Assembly: GCF_047501535.1 (NCBI RefSeq)
Contig: NZ_JAZDRJ010000002.1
Coordinates: 124,001 to 188,000, forward strand
Source of the DNA: Yanghanlia sp047501535
GTDB lineage: Bacteria; Pseudomonadota; Gammaproteobacteria; Burkholderiales; Burkholderiaceae_B
Direction: 5' to 3'
DNA length: 64,000 bases
The notes under the pieces: generated by a model
Told to the model about the DNA's origin: nothing
The model's database searches: none
What the model saw: only the letters and a program-made list of their open reading frames with translations
Position numbers and translations under genes: made by a program
Part shown: positions 51,415 through 60,284 of the stretch, one piece after another
Numbering within the stretch: position 1 is the stretch's first letter
Layout of the letters: the number at the start of each line of letters is the position of its first letter

Positions 51415-52719
51415 TCATTGCTGCGTGAGCGCCAGCCCGCCGTTTAAGCGATCTTGCACCACTGCCTGCATGGAAGGCGGCGCAATATCGAGTACGTGGG
51501 GCCATTCGGCCTGAGCCGTTTTCACCGTTGCCCGAGCCAATTGCAATAGACGGGAGGCGCGCGGCACTTGGGCGAGCTTCAACAATGTGGCCATGTCGCC
51601 CCAAGTAAACGCCTTGAGTCTGGCGTCGATGGCGCGATTCACCGCATAGTCGGCAGGCGGCACTGTGCTGAAGAACGCCGTCACGCAAACGGGGTCATAC
51701 ACCGGAGCCAACACCGGGTGGACGCCATCCGGGTAGATCATGGCCCAGTTCTTCAAGTGCGCATCGGTATTGCCCATCAGGATGAACACCACAAAGCGCC
51801 GGATGAATTCCTGGACATCTCGGGCGGGGTCTGCGGAAAGCTGGTCAATCACCCGCAGCATGGCTGAATAATCTTCGAAAATTCCTTTGCCATACTTCTG
51901 GCGGGGCTCATAGCCAAGGATTTGCGCAAACTCTTCCATGTGCAGCCGCCGCCCTTGCGGTAGGCGATCAAAGCGCCGGACGGCCAGCACTTCCTCAAAG
52001 GGGATGTGTTCCGGAAGGTCAGCCGCTTCCGTAGGGATGATTTCGACGTCCGCGCAATCCAGCCCAGCCACTCGGGCAAGCTGATAGCTGGCGTACTCAT
52101 TCACGACCAGATCGGGGTGCCGGATCGACGGCAGCTTCAAGATATGGGAGCCCGCCACACCCTGGCGACGCACGGTATAACGCCGCCCTTCTTTGATAGC
52201 GGAAAACTTGGTCACCACGCCCGGGATGGAAGCGGCGTCTTCTACCGGCCATTCCACAAAGCCTGGCTCCAGGACATCCAGCCCCATCGCGGTATGCCAC
52301 AGGCGTACGGAATCGGGCACCCCTTCGCGTACCGGTACCGGCTCGACTTCCAAAGCGCCCATCAGGTCGTGGCCTGCCGCCGCCAGCAGCTCGAACTCGT
52401 CTTCCGTCGAACACCCCCGTTCTCGCGCCAGCCGTTCGCGGTTATGCCCTTCGGGGAGAAGGTTCTGGAAATAGCCCGGCCATCTGCCGTCGGCCCTGAC
52501 CAGCCGGATATCGCGCTCAGCCGTCAGAATCGCGCGTGTCGCAGCGTCATCGCGGCCCCGATAGCTGAGCGACAGCGTTGGCCGCTGTGCATCGTTGATG
52601 TACTCAGGGTCGAAGGAAACACGGAAAATATCCCCATACTGAGACAAATAGCCGATGGGGCGTTTGCTGCCATCCACGCCATGCAAGAACATCCGTAGGT
52701 AGCGGATGAAAGTGCTCAT
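51415..52719 (-). CDS. hipA: HipA-like serine/threonine kinase toxin
   Basis: 434 residues. The N-terminal subdomain (FQNLLPEGHNRERLARERG and LLAAAGHDLMGALEV) and the kinase part are both HipA-like: nucleotide-lysine region SHILKLPS, RRFDRLPQGRRLHMEEFAQILG, catalytic GNTDAHLKNWAMI and the metal-binding APVYDPV. E. coli HipA phosphorylates glutamyl-tRNA synthetase; targets differ among homologues. It overlaps the upstream HTH gene by four bases, the HipBA gene order. No frameshift is visible, so the module seems intact. Confidence 0.9.
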   Translation of the reverse strand: MSTFIRYLRMFLHGVDGSKRPIGYLSQYGDIFRVSFDPEYINDAQRPTLSLSYRGRDDAATRAILTAERDIRLVRADGRWPGYFQNLLPEGHNRERLARERGCSTEDEFELLAAAGHDLMGALEVEPVPVREGVPDSVRLWHTAMGLDVLEPGFVEWPVEDAASIPGVVTKFSAIKEGRRYTVRRQGVAGSHILKLPSIRHPDLVVNEYASYQLARVAGLDCADVEIIPTEAADLPEHIPFEEVLAVRRFDRLPQGRRLHMEEFAQILGYEPRQKYGKGIFEDYSAMLRVIDQLSADPARDVQEFIRRFVVFILMGNTDAHLKNWAMIYPDGVHPVLAPVYDPVCVTAFFSTVPPADYAVNRAIDARLKAFTWGDMATLLKLAQVPRASRLLQLARATVKTAQAEWPHVLDIAPPSMQAVVQDRLNGGLALTQQ

Positions 52720-53027
52720 GAGCCATCTCGACGGAGGATGTCTTCAACCACGGATACGGGCGCATCCACACCCGTTTGCTGGGCCAAAACCCGGCCGCCC
52801 GATTGAACAAACTGTTCGAGATCCGGGCGCAAGGCGCTGGGAACCAGCATAAGCTCCATACCCATGGCACGCGCCATCACCTGCAACGTGGATAAGCGCG
52901 GGTCCGTGGCCCCGGATTCGGCCTTCTGCACCGCCATGCGGCTCAGCCCCGAGCTTTCGGCAAGCTCAGCTTGTGTCATGCCACGGGCTTGGCGAACACG
53001 AGCGAAATCAGCCATTAGATTGCTCAT
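52716..53027 (-). CDS. hipB: HipB-like HTH antitoxin
   Basis: 103 residues from the ATG at 53027. The Xre-type helix-turn-helix is ADFARVRQARGMTQAELAESSGLSRMAVQKAESG, about residues 6-39, followed by a short tail ending DGS. It would neutralise the HipA-like kinase and repress the operon by binding the AT-rich region upstream, where repeated GATA/TATC half-sites are seen. An in-frame TTG seven codons upstream is less likely. The ribosome-binding site is weak. Confidence 0.85.
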   Translation of the reverse strand: MSNLMADFARVRQARGMTQAELAESSGLSRMAVQKAESGATDPRLSTLQVMARAMGMELMLVPSALRPDLEQFVQSGGRVLAQQTGVDAPVSVVEDILRRDGS

Positions 53028-53224
53028 ATTAATGATCTTCTTATACAAAAAGATAACTTATAGTATCACCAAATACAATGGCCCAAGGATAAAAAGATAA
53101 CTATTATTTGCTATCATACAAATATGATAACTATCATTATCATGCTGTTATGCCGACTGCTATCGATTCCGAAAGTCCTCTGATCGGGTTGACGCACATC
53201 GACCCTCCCAAATTCTCCCCAATC
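53028..53224. promoter_or_regulatory. AT-rich control region of the HipBA-like operon
   Basis: AAAAAGATAACT occurs at 53047-53058 and again at 53091-53102, 44 bases apart, each followed by AT-rich sequence. Half-sites GATA and TATC with an 8-base gap occur in GATAACTTATAGTATC (53051-53066), which resembles the inverted-repeat layout of known HipB operators, and more GATA/TATC pairs lie around 53130-53150. The region also separates the module from phnP. Confidence 0.5.
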
Positions 53225-53980
53225 TCACACCTCCACCACCCGTCCGTCATGCCCCGCCTCCACCCCGTCCGGCAGGGCGTTTTCATATTCCATCAGCCAG
53301 GCGTCCAATTCATGGCCGATGTGGGTCAGCACGGTGCGGCGCACGGGCAAGGACTGCACGGTTTCCAACGCTAGGGTGAGGTCGTTATGGTTACGCGGAG
53401 CGGTCTCGGTAGGCGGGAAGGAGCAGTCCAACACCAGCAGGTCAAGCGGTTCGCGGCGCAGCCATGCCGCTGTGTCGGCGGGCAGGCCGACGGTGTCCGT
53501 CAGGTAGGCGCAACGTTTGCCGCCCCGCTCGAAAACATAACCAAAGGTAAGGCGGGAATGTTGCAACGGCACCGGTGTAACAGTACAGCCGCCAAGGTCT
53601 TCAGGCTGGAAGGGAACCAGCGTTCTGGAAAAATCCAGTATGCCGGGGTGGCGGTACAAATCAGCCAGGCCATCGGGGTCGGGCGGGCCGAGTACGGGAA
53701 TGCGGGTGTTTACCCCCCAGCGCAGGTGCAACAAGCCCTGGGCGTGATCCGCGTGGTAGTGGGTCTGCAATATGCCGTTCAGGCTGCCGGGTGGAAACCG
53801 GTCTGTCAGGTCGGTCAGGCCCGCGTCAATCAACCAGCGCCCGCCTTCCCATTCGAGCAGCGCGGAACACTGCCCGCGCCGGTACTGCGCGTGGCTGCGG
53901 GCGCGCAGGCAGGCCGGGCATTCGCAGTGATAAACCGGAACCTGCCGGGCGTTACCCGTACCTAAGAGAGTCAGCAACAT
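53225..53980 (-). CDS. phnP: Phosphoribosyl 1,2-cyclic phosphate phosphodiesterase
   Basis: 251 residues, metallo-beta-lactamase fold. LTLLGTGNARQVPVYHCECPAC has the PhnP zinc-site cysteines, and the catalytic histidine motif is TH-x-HADH in QTHYHADHAQGLLHL; LLVLDCSFPP and the C-terminal LTHIGHELD follow. It opens the cyclic ribose phosphate left by C-P lyase. Its start overlaps phnN by 29 bases, and it is last in the phn operon. phnO is absent between phnN and phnP, as in many non-enteric operons. Confidence 0.93.
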   Translation of the reverse strand: MLLTLLGTGNARQVPVYHCECPACLRARSHAQYRRGQCSALLEWEGGRWLIDAGLTDLTDRFPPGSLNGILQTHYHADHAQGLLHLRWGVNTRIPVLGPPDPDGLADLYRHPGILDFSRTLVPFQPEDLGGCTVTPVPLQHSRLTFGYVFERGGKRCAYLTDTVGLPADTAAWLRREPLDLLVLDCSFPPTETAPRNHNDLTLALETVQSLPVRRTVLTHIGHELDAWLMEYENALPDGVEAGHDGRVVEV

Positions 53981-54572
53981 ATGGAGCTTGTGTTTCTGTG
54001 GGAGTGGGAGAGGAAACGGGAGTGGAGGTCAGGTAGCGGTAAAGCGTGAGGATAGCCTGCTCCACCGGGCCCGAATTATCAATCACCAGCGGGCGGCCCG
54101 CTGCTTCCAGATTTTCCAGCTTTTCGTAGAACAGGTTGCGGGTCATGCGCTCATGAATCTGTTCCGGGCTTTCGCGGCCACGCGCCAGTAGCCGCTGGCG
54201 CAGCGTCTCCTGATCGACCGTCAACAGCACCGGCACCATGGCAGGGTAACGTTCACGGGCTTCCGGCAGGTATGCGCGCGAACCATTCACCAGCACATCG
54301 CATCCCACCGCCAGCCTGAGGTTAATGTCCGCACGCACGCCGTAGGCCAGGCCGTTGGCCCGCCAAGCCAGAGCCAAGGCGCCGTTGCGTTCGAGTCGCA
54401 GAAATTCCGATTCCGATACCGCTAGCGCACTACGTTCGGTATGAGTGGGGGGGCGGGTCACCAACCTAGGCGCTAAATACGCCTTTTCTCCTAACAGGCG
54501 GGCCACACCTTGCAGCACCGTGTCTTTGCCCGCCCCGGATGGCCCCATCAGGTAGATCAGGCGGCCTGTCAT
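53952..54572 (-). CDS. phnN: Ribose 1,5-bisphosphokinase
   Basis: 206 residues. P-loop YLMGPSGAGKDTVLQGVAR at residues 6-24, guanylate-kinase-like fold with RLVTRPPTHTERSALAVSESEF and DVLVNGSRAYLPEARERYP. It phosphorylates ribose 1,5-bisphosphate to PRPP, recycling the ribose used by the C-P lyase pathway. It starts at the last base of the phnM stop region and overlaps phnP. Normal length. Confidence 0.93.
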   Translation of the reverse strand: MTGRLIYLMGPSGAGKDTVLQGVARLLGEKAYLAPRLVTRPPTHTERSALAVSESEFLRLERNGALALAWRANGLAYGVRADINLRLAVGCDVLVNGSRAYLPEARERYPAMVPVLLTVDQETLRQRLLARGRESPEQIHERMTRNLFYEKLENLEAAGRPLVIDNSGPVEQAILTLYRYLTSTPVSSPTPTETQAPYVADSLRYG

Positions 54573-55717
54573 CAGAATACCCGCCGCCCGCTACGCCACA
54601 CATGGTGGACGACAAACTGCTTATCGTGCGACTTTGCGCGTACCAAGTCGGCACGCAGGCCATTGCGGATTTCACCGCGATCATTCAGGCCCACAGCCCG
54701 CGCAGGCGCCAGGCTGATAGTACGCATGGCACGCGGCAGGTCGTAACCCTCATTGTTGTCTGCCAGAAGGCGGGCTGCCTGCAACAAGCTGCTGGGGTAG
54801 TAATCGCTGGAAAGAATATCCAGCACGCCCCGATCGGCGAGATCCGCCGCAGCGACGTTGCCGGAATGGGAGCCGCCCCGCACGATGTTGGGCGCCCCCA
54901 TAAGCACTTTCAGGCCCAACTGATGGCTGACGGTTGCCGCTTCCACCGTGGTGGGGAATTCGGCAATGCTCATGCCGTAGTCAGCCGATTCCTGAGCATG
55001 CTCAACGGTGGCATCATCGTGGCTGGCAATCGCCAACGAGCGCTGGCGGCATTCCACCGCAATGGCGCGGCGGTAGTCGTCGCTGTAGCGGCGCGAATTG
55101 GCAATCTGCGTTTCGATGAAGACTTCCATCTCGGCATCGCTCAGGTGATATTTTCCCTGATAGTATTCGCGATATTTTTCCATTTTGGCGAACTGCCGCT
55201 GGCCGGGGGAATGGTCCATCACCGACACCATCTGCACCAGCGGGCTTTCTACCAGTTCGTTAAACACCTCCAGCGTCTGTTCGTGGCTGAGTTCACAACG
55301 CAGGTGCAAACGGTGCTCGGCGCGGGTGTGGCCGCGCTGTTCGGCCTCCGCAATCGCACTCTGCATAATCGGCAATTGCCGCATACGTTCCCCTTTGGGG
55401 TTCACATCACCAATGGCCAGCGCATCGAACACGGTGGTAATGCCCGCCGCCACGATCTGCGCATCATGCGCCAGCACGGCAGATGCCGGCGGCCAGTCCA
55501 CGCCGGGGCGCGGGTTCATGTATTTTTCTAAGTTGTCAGTATGCAGCTCAATCAAGCCCGGCAGCAGGTAATCCCCTTCTAAGTCCTGCGCCTGGGGCAG
55601 TTGGCTGACGCCTTCGCTCACATCATGAATCAGGCCATTGCGAACCGCGACCGTCCCGAGGAACACCTCGTCGGCGGTCACCACCCGCGCATTGGTCAAT
55701 ATTTGCTCAGCAGGCAT
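54572..55717 (-). CDS. phnM: Alpha-D-ribose 1-methylphosphonate 5-triphosphate diphosphatase
   Basis: 381 residues, amidohydrolase superfamily. ILTNARVVTADEVFLGTVAVRNG opening, GLIELHTDNLEKYMNPRPGVDWP carrying the early metal ligand His-x-D, HDDATVEHAQES and APNIVRGGSHSGNVAA further on. It removes pyrophosphate from the alkylphosphonate-ribose triphosphate before C-P cleavage by PhnJ. Overlaps phnL by 11 bases and phnN by one base, so the genes are coupled. Confidence 0.96.
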   Translation of the reverse strand: MPAEQILTNARVVTADEVFLGTVAVRNGLIHDVSEGVSQLPQAQDLEGDYLLPGLIELHTDNLEKYMNPRPGVDWPPASAVLAHDAQIVAAGITTVFDALAIGDVNPKGERMRQLPIMQSAIAEAEQRGHTRAEHRLHLRCELSHEQTLEVFNELVESPLVQMVSVMDHSPGQRQFAKMEKYREYYQGKYHLSDAEMEVFIETQIANSRRYSDDYRRAIAVECRQRSLAIASHDDATVEHAQESADYGMSIAEFPTTVEAATVSHQLGLKVLMGAPNIVRGGSHSGNVAAADLADRGVLDILSSDYYPSSLLQAARLLADNNEGYDLPRAMRTISLAPARAVGLNDRGEIRNGLRADLVRAKSHDKQFVVHHVWRSGRRVF

Positions 55718-56411
55718 GGGCTACTTCCTTGGGAGTCATGTCTAAATAACGATCTGCAATCGCATTGCGCGTAGCGGTATCGTGAGAAATGGCGATTAGC
55801 GCAGAACCGGCTTCGCGGGCTTCTTTAATCAGCCCGATCACGACATCCCGGTTGGCTTCGTCCAGCGATGCGGTGGGCTCGTCCAGCAACAACACGGGCC
55901 AATGCACCATAAAGCTGCGGGCGATGTTCACCCTTTGCTGTTCACCACCCGAAAACGTGCCGGGCGCCAACGACCACAGGCGCTCGGGAATACTCAGGCG
56001 TTGCAACAAATCGCCGGCGCGCTGGCGGGCCAGGCTGGGCGCAATGCCACGCGCCAGAGCGGGCTCCATCACCACGTTCAGGCAACTGACGCGCGGAATG
56101 ACACGCAGAAACTGGCTGACATAGCCTATGGTGGTGCGCCGCAAGGCCAGTGTCTGGCGCGGCTCAGCACCCACCACTTCCACCATCTGCCCGTTGTGCA
56201 GCACGCGAATGCTGCCCGCAACAGGCAGGTAGTTGCCATACAGGGTGCGCAGCAGTGTGGATTTCCCGGCGCCGGAGCTGCCATGCAAGATCAGGCATTC
56301 ACCTGCCAGCACAGAAAAATCCAGCCCGTCCAGCACATTCAGAACCACGCCGTGTTGCTGATGCAGGGTGAACGTTTTTGACAAGCCTTTGACTTCAATA
56401 ACAGTTTCCAT
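55707..56411 (-). CDS. phnL: C-P lyase accessory ATP-binding protein PhnL
   Basis: 234 residues, ABC-ATPase fold without a permease: Walker A GSSGAGKSTLLRTLYGNY, signature FSGGEQQRVNIARSFM, Walker B PVLLLDEPTASLDEAN. In E. coli PhnL belongs to the C-P lyase multi-enzyme assembly with PhnGHI for nucleobase exchange, not to a transporter. It lies 9 bases after phnK. Length and motifs normal. Confidence 0.94.
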   Translation of the reverse strand: METVIEVKGLSKTFTLHQQHGVVLNVLDGLDFSVLAGECLILHGSSGAGKSTLLRTLYGNYLPVAGSIRVLHNGQMVEVVGAEPRQTLALRRTTIGYVSQFLRVIPRVSCLNVVMEPALARGIAPSLARQRAGDLLQRLSIPERLWSLAPGTFSGGEQQRVNIARSFMVHWPVLLLDEPTASLDEANRDVVIGLIKEAREAGSALIAISHDTATRNAIADRYLDMTPKEVAHAC

Positions 56412-56420
56412 TTTTCTTCC

Positions 56421-57191
56421 TCAAGGCTGCAGGACGGAGGACACCAGCAACTGGCTGTAAGCATGCTGAGGGTCGTCGAGAATCTGATCCGTCAGCCCGG
56501 CTTCCACCACGCGTGAACGGCGCATCACCATCAGGCGGTCGGCCAGCAGGCGGGCCACGGCCAAGTCGTGGGTGACGATAATCACCGCCAGTTGCAGTTC
56601 GCGCACTAGGCCGCGTAGCAAATCCAGCAGTTGCGCCTGAACCGATACATCCAGGCCTCCGGTGGGCTCATCCATGAAAATCAGCCGGGGGCTTGAGACC
56701 AGGTTTCGGGCGATTTGCAGCCGCTGCTGCATGCCGCCTGAAAACGTGCGCGGCAGGTCGTCGATACGGGCGGGGTCGATTTCCACCTGCTTGAGCCACT
56801 GCAAGCCCGCCTGACGCAGTTGGCCGTAATGGCGCACGCCTTGGGCCATCAAGCGTTCACCGATGTTGGCCCCCGCCGACACATTCATGCGCAGGCCGTC
56901 ACGCGGGTTCTGCTCGACAAAACCCCATTCCGTGCGCAACAGGCTGCGGCGCTGGGCTTCACTTGCTTGGTAAAGATCGAGCGCGCCGTGATCCGTGCAG
57001 TGGTAGGTGACCTGCCCTACGTCCGGCGTGTTGCGCCCGGACAGCACACTCAATAGTGTGGATTTGCCCGAACCGGATTCGCCCACAATGCCGAGGACTT
57101 CCCCCGGGTACAAATCAAAATTCACGCCCTGGCAGCCTTTTTCCGGGCCGTAGAGCAAAGTCAGGTCGCGTACGGTTAAGAGCGGGTTCAT
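56421..57191 (-). CDS. phnK: C-P lyase ATP-binding subunit PhnK
   Basis: 256 residues from the ATG at 57191, which overlaps the phnJ stop by four bases; the frame is open 18 codons upstream but without support. LLTVRDLTLLYGPEKGCQGVNFDL, Walker A GESGSGKSTLLSVLSG, signature FSGGMQQRLQIARNLV, Walker B LIFMDEPTGGLDVSVQ. PhnK docks on PhnJ in the C-P lyase core complex. No membrane partner is expected. Confidence 0.95.
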   Translation of the reverse strand: MNPLLTVRDLTLLYGPEKGCQGVNFDLYPGEVLGIVGESGSGKSTLLSVLSGRNTPDVGQVTYHCTDHGALDLYQASEAQRRSLLRTEWGFVEQNPRDGLRMNVSAGANIGERLMAQGVRHYGQLRQAGLQWLKQVEIDPARIDDLPRTFSGGMQQRLQIARNLVSSPRLIFMDEPTGGLDVSVQAQLLDLLRGLVRELQLAVIIVTHDLAVARLLADRLMVMRRSRVVEAGLTDQILDDPQHAYSQLLVSSVLQP

Positions 57192-58060
57192 GCTGTGGCC
57201 TCCTGCTGTGCGCTGCGTTGGCTGCAGTAATCGGTGTCGGAGCACACGAATTGCCGTGTGCCTGCGTCATCCACAATCAATTCATCCAAGTAGGAATCCG
57301 CACTGCCGCAGAAGGCGCAGCTTTGATCCCAACGCGGTAGCTCAAAGGGGTGGTCTTCAAAATCCAGGCTGGCCACCTGGGTGTAGGGCGGCAGCGCGTA
57401 CAGACGCTTTTCGCGCCCCGCGCCGAACAGCATCAGCGCCGGGCTCATATTCAGCTTGGGGTTGTCGAACTTCGGGATAGGTGAAGGGTCCATCACATAG
57501 CGCTGGTTCACCAGTACCGGGTAGGCGTAGGTGGTGGCGATATGGCCATAAGTGGCGATATCCTCATACAGCTTCACATGCATGACGCCGTAGTCGTTCA
57601 ATGCGTGCATGGCCCGGGTTTCGGAATCGGAAGGCTCAATGAAACGCAGGGGCTCGGGAATCGGCACTTGGTAGACCATGATCTGGCCGCTGCGCAGCGG
57701 CGTCTCAGGGATGCGGTGGCGGGTCTGGATGACGGTGGCTTCGTCGGTACGCAAGGTGGTTTGCACGCCTGCCGTACGCTGGAAGAAACGTCGTATCGAC
57801 ACGGCATTGGTGGTGTCATCAGCCCCCTGGTCAATCACTTTCAACACATCGTCGCGCCCCAGCACCGCAGCAGTGACTTGCATGCCGCCCGTACCCCAGC
57901 CGTAAGGCAAAGGCATTTCCCGCCCGCCGAATGGCACTTGAAACCCGGGAATCGCCACGGCTTTCAGCAAGCCGCGGCGCAGGCTGCGTTTGGTCTGCTC
58001 GTCCAGGTAAGCGAAGTTGTAGCCCGCCTCAAGCGAGCCGTTTTCCAATTGGGCGCTCAT
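57188..58060 (-). CDS. phnJ: Alpha-D-ribose 1-methylphosphonate 5-phosphate C-P lyase
   Basis: 290 residues. The radical SAM enzyme that breaks the carbon-phosphorus bond and releases methane from methylphosphonate. The unusual cluster cysteines are all present near the C-terminus, C248-x2-C251-x21-C273-x5-C279, the same spacing as in E. coli PhnJ. N-terminal LENGSLEAGYNFAYLDEQTKRSLRR and PLPYGWGTGGMQVTA, and later YAYPVLVNQRY, are conserved family segments. It overlaps phnI and phnK by four bases each. Confidence 0.97.
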   Translation of the reverse strand: MSAQLENGSLEAGYNFAYLDEQTKRSLRRGLLKAVAIPGFQVPFGGREMPLPYGWGTGGMQVTAAVLGRDDVLKVIDQGADDTTNAVSIRRFFQRTAGVQTTLRTDEATVIQTRHRIPETPLRSGQIMVYQVPIPEPLRFIEPSDSETRAMHALNDYGVMHVKLYEDIATYGHIATTYAYPVLVNQRYVMDPSPIPKFDNPKLNMSPALMLFGAGREKRLYALPPYTQVASLDFEDHPFELPRWDQSCAFCGSADSYLDELIVDDAGTRQFVCSDTDYCSQRSAQQEATA

Positions 58061-59214
58061 AGAACAGCCTCCGTTTTGATCTCGCTCGTGTCGGACTCTG
58101 CCCGGCGCATCTTGCGTATCAGATCCAGTTCCGACTGAAAATCGACGTAATGCGGCAACTTCAGGTGGGACACAAAGCCCGCTGCTTCCACGTTGTCGCA
58201 GTGCATCAGCACAAATTCTTCTTGCTGGGCGGGCGACGTGACTTCCTCCTGGTATTCCTCGGCCCGCAGAGCGCGGTCAACCAGAGCCATACCCATGGCC
58301 TTGCGCTCAGCGTGGCCAAACGCCAGGCCGTAGCCGCGTGTGAATTGCGGCGGCTGCGACTTGCTGCCCACGAACTGGTTAATCATTTCGCATTCCGTGA
58401 TTTCGATCTCCCCCAAGGGAATGGGGAAGCCCAGTTCTTCAGGTTCAACCCATACCTCGACATCGCCAATGCGGATTTCGCCCGCAAACGGGTGGTTGCG
58501 CCCATAGCCGCGCTGGGTGGAATAGCCCAACGCCAATAGAAAGCCTTCGTCGCCACGGGCCAACGCTTGTAGCCGTTGGGCGCGTGTAGAAGGAAAATCC
58601 ATGGGTTCGCGGGTGATATCCGGCACGCTTTCCTGGCTGTCTTGGTCCACCTGCAGCAAACCTTCGCGCGCCAACATGGCGGAGACATGGAGGCAAGGCT
58701 GGGGGGAGGCGCTCTCTGCCGATGCTGCAGCAGGCGTTTCCCTTACGGCAGCGGAACCGTCCGCCCGCTCGATATCGGCCCACTCAATGTCCGGTAGCTC
58801 ACTGCCTTCGGCCAGCAGGCTGAAGTCCAGCAGCCGGTGGGTGTAGTCGAAAGTCGGCCCCAGGCGCTGGCCGCCAGGCAGATCTTTGAAGATGGCGGAA
58901 ATGCGGCGCTCCACGTGCATGGTGTCGGTTTGCAGCGGCACACTGGCCATAAAGCGTGGCAAGGTTGTGCGGTAAGCGCGCAGCAGGAAAATGGCTTCCA
59001 ACAAGTCGCCCGCCGATTGTTTGATGGCCAAGGCGGCCAACTCTTCATCGAACAGCGAGCCCTCGCACATCACCCGGGCCACGGCCAGCGGCATTTGCTG
59101 ACGAATCTGTTCAACCGACAATTCCGGCACGGCGGCATCGCCCCGCCGTTTGCGGGCCAATAAGGCGTGGGCGTTATCAATCGCCAGCTCGCCTCCTTTC
59201 ACGGCAACATACAT
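58057..59214 (-). CDS. phnI: C-P lyase complex subunit PhnI
   Basis: 385 residues, expected length. YVAVKGGELAIDNAHALLARKRRGD is the PhnI opening, and VEQIRQQMPLAVARVMCEGSLFDEELAALAIKQ and FLLALGYSTQRGYGRNHPFAGEIRIG are family segments. PhnI is the nucleosidase that swaps adenine of ATP for the phosphonate, working with PhnG, PhnH and PhnL. It starts on the base after the phnH stop. Symbol assigned with high confidence from order and motifs. Confidence 0.96.
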   Translation of the reverse strand: MYVAVKGGELAIDNAHALLARKRRGDAAVPELSVEQIRQQMPLAVARVMCEGSLFDEELAALAIKQSAGDLLEAIFLLRAYRTTLPRFMASVPLQTDTMHVERRISAIFKDLPGGQRLGPTFDYTHRLLDFSLLAEGSELPDIEWADIERADGSAAVRETPAAASAESASPQPCLHVSAMLAREGLLQVDQDSQESVPDITREPMDFPSTRAQRLQALARGDEGFLLALGYSTQRGYGRNHPFAGEIRIGDVEVWVEPEELGFPIPLGEIEITECEMINQFVGSKSQPPQFTRGYGLAFGHAERKAMGMALVDRALRAEEYQEEVTSPAQQEEFVLMHCDNVEAAGFVSHLKLPHYVDFQSELDLIRKMRRAESDTSEIKTEAVL

Positions 59215-59814
59215 TCAGATCACCTCTTGCATCATGCGTGTGACGCGCGTGCTGCGGGGCAGGCCCACAAAGGCATCGCCCGCCGTCAGAAAACAATCCA
59301 GGCCCTTGGGAAAGCCATGGGCCGAACGCTGCGCCCAGAAGGCATCCGGCAAAGGCAGGTTCATGGGCCGCTTATCCAGAATGCCCGGCCCCTGCCAGCT
59401 GGAGGGCGGGCCGCCCGCCAGTGATTCCAACTGAATCAGCAAGGTGCAGGAAAGATCCGGGTCGCGATCGGTGCCAGGGTCAAAGGCGGGCAACTGCGCG
59501 GACTCCGCTGCCGTGAGCAGCGCGAAAGCCGCTTGCTCGGGCTGCGCCACAATCGGGCAGCCGCAGTGAAAGGCCAAGTTGGCGCGTAGTGCTGCAGTGT
59601 CCAACGCCGGGCTCAGCCACACGGGGGTATCGCTATCCAGCAAGCACAGGCACAGGACATAGGTGGCAGGCGCCAGAGTGTCCAAAGCGGGTGCATCCGC
59701 GACGCTCTGAACCCGGCCCGGCTCCGAAAGCGCCGTCAAAGCGCGGCGAAACACCTGTTGGGCGGCGTGTACCGGCTCTGCAAATCCCGGCTGCAATAGA
59801 GATGCCTGACTCAT
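59215..59814 (-). CDS. phnH: C-P lyase complex subunit PhnH
   Basis: 199 residues. PGFAEPVHAAQQVFRRALTALSEPGRV near the start and LSCTLLIQLESLAGG, GPGILD and FLTAGDAFVGLPRSTRV near the end are the PhnH signatures. It is a structural subunit of the PhnGHIJ core. The start overlaps phnG by four bases (ATGA), and phnI follows without a gap. Confidence 0.95.
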   Translation of the reverse strand: MSQASLLQPGFAEPVHAAQQVFRRALTALSEPGRVQSVADAPALDTLAPATYVLCLCLLDSDTPVWLSPALDTAALRANLAFHCGCPIVAQPEQAAFALLTAAESAQLPAFDPGTDRDPDLSCTLLIQLESLAGGPPSSWQGPGILDKRPMNLPLPDAFWAQRSAHGFPKGLDCFLTAGDAFVGLPRSTRVTRMMQEVI

Positions 59815-60284
59815 TCGCTTTCTCCTCTCACCATGGTCACAAACTCCACTTGGCTGGCGGCGCTTTGCGCCTCCTTGGCAGCACGCTGAGCGTGCTGTTC
59901 GCGTTGCAGCGGTTCAATCAAACGGGCCATCCAATGCGCATGGTTGTCGCCTTGCAGGTGGGCGTCGGCCAGGGCCGCCAACTCAGCCTGCTGTTTGCTG
60001 CGGCCTGCGACATAGCTGTAGCCGTGACGGCCATCCGCCAGCTGCACCACGCAGCGCGTGACTGTCATTTCGCCCAAGTTGAACGGGGCCCCGCTGGCGC
60101 CCATGCGGCCACGCACCATGACCATGCCGATTTCGGCCGGACGTATGAAGCGGTGCTCACCCTGGCGTAAGGCCTCGCTGTAATCGGAAAGCCGTGGGCC
60201 GGCCCCGGCCAGCACTTTCATCCATTGCTGACGCTGTCGCTGTGCAGCATCGACAGCGCGCCCGGAGGAAACGCTATTCGTCAT
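59811..60284 (-). CDS. phnG: C-P lyase complex subunit PhnG
   Basis: 157 residues from the ATG at 60284, chosen for GGAGAAC three bases upstream; the frame runs 14 codons further into phnF. QRQQWMKVLAGAGPRLSDYSEAL, PAEIGMVMVRGRMGASGAPFNLGEMTVTRCVVQLADG and SYVAGRSKQQAELAALADA match PhnG. Subunit of the C-P lyase core needed for phosphonate-ATP coupling. Overlaps the end of phnF by 11 bases, so regulator and enzymes share a message. Confidence 0.94.
   Translation of the reverse strand: MTNSVSSGRAVDAAQRQRQQWMKVLAGAGPRLSDYSEALRQGEHRFIRPAEIGMVMVRGRMGASGAPFNLGEMTVTRCVVQLADGRHGYSYVAGRSKQQAELAALADAHLQGDNHAHWMARLIEPLQREQHAQRAAKEAQSAASQVEFVTMVRGESE

Noticed and set aside
53108..53374. 88-codon open frame starting in the AT-rich hip control region
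   Set aside because: Its second half is antisense to phnP and the start lies in repeat-rich DNA; no protein-like features.
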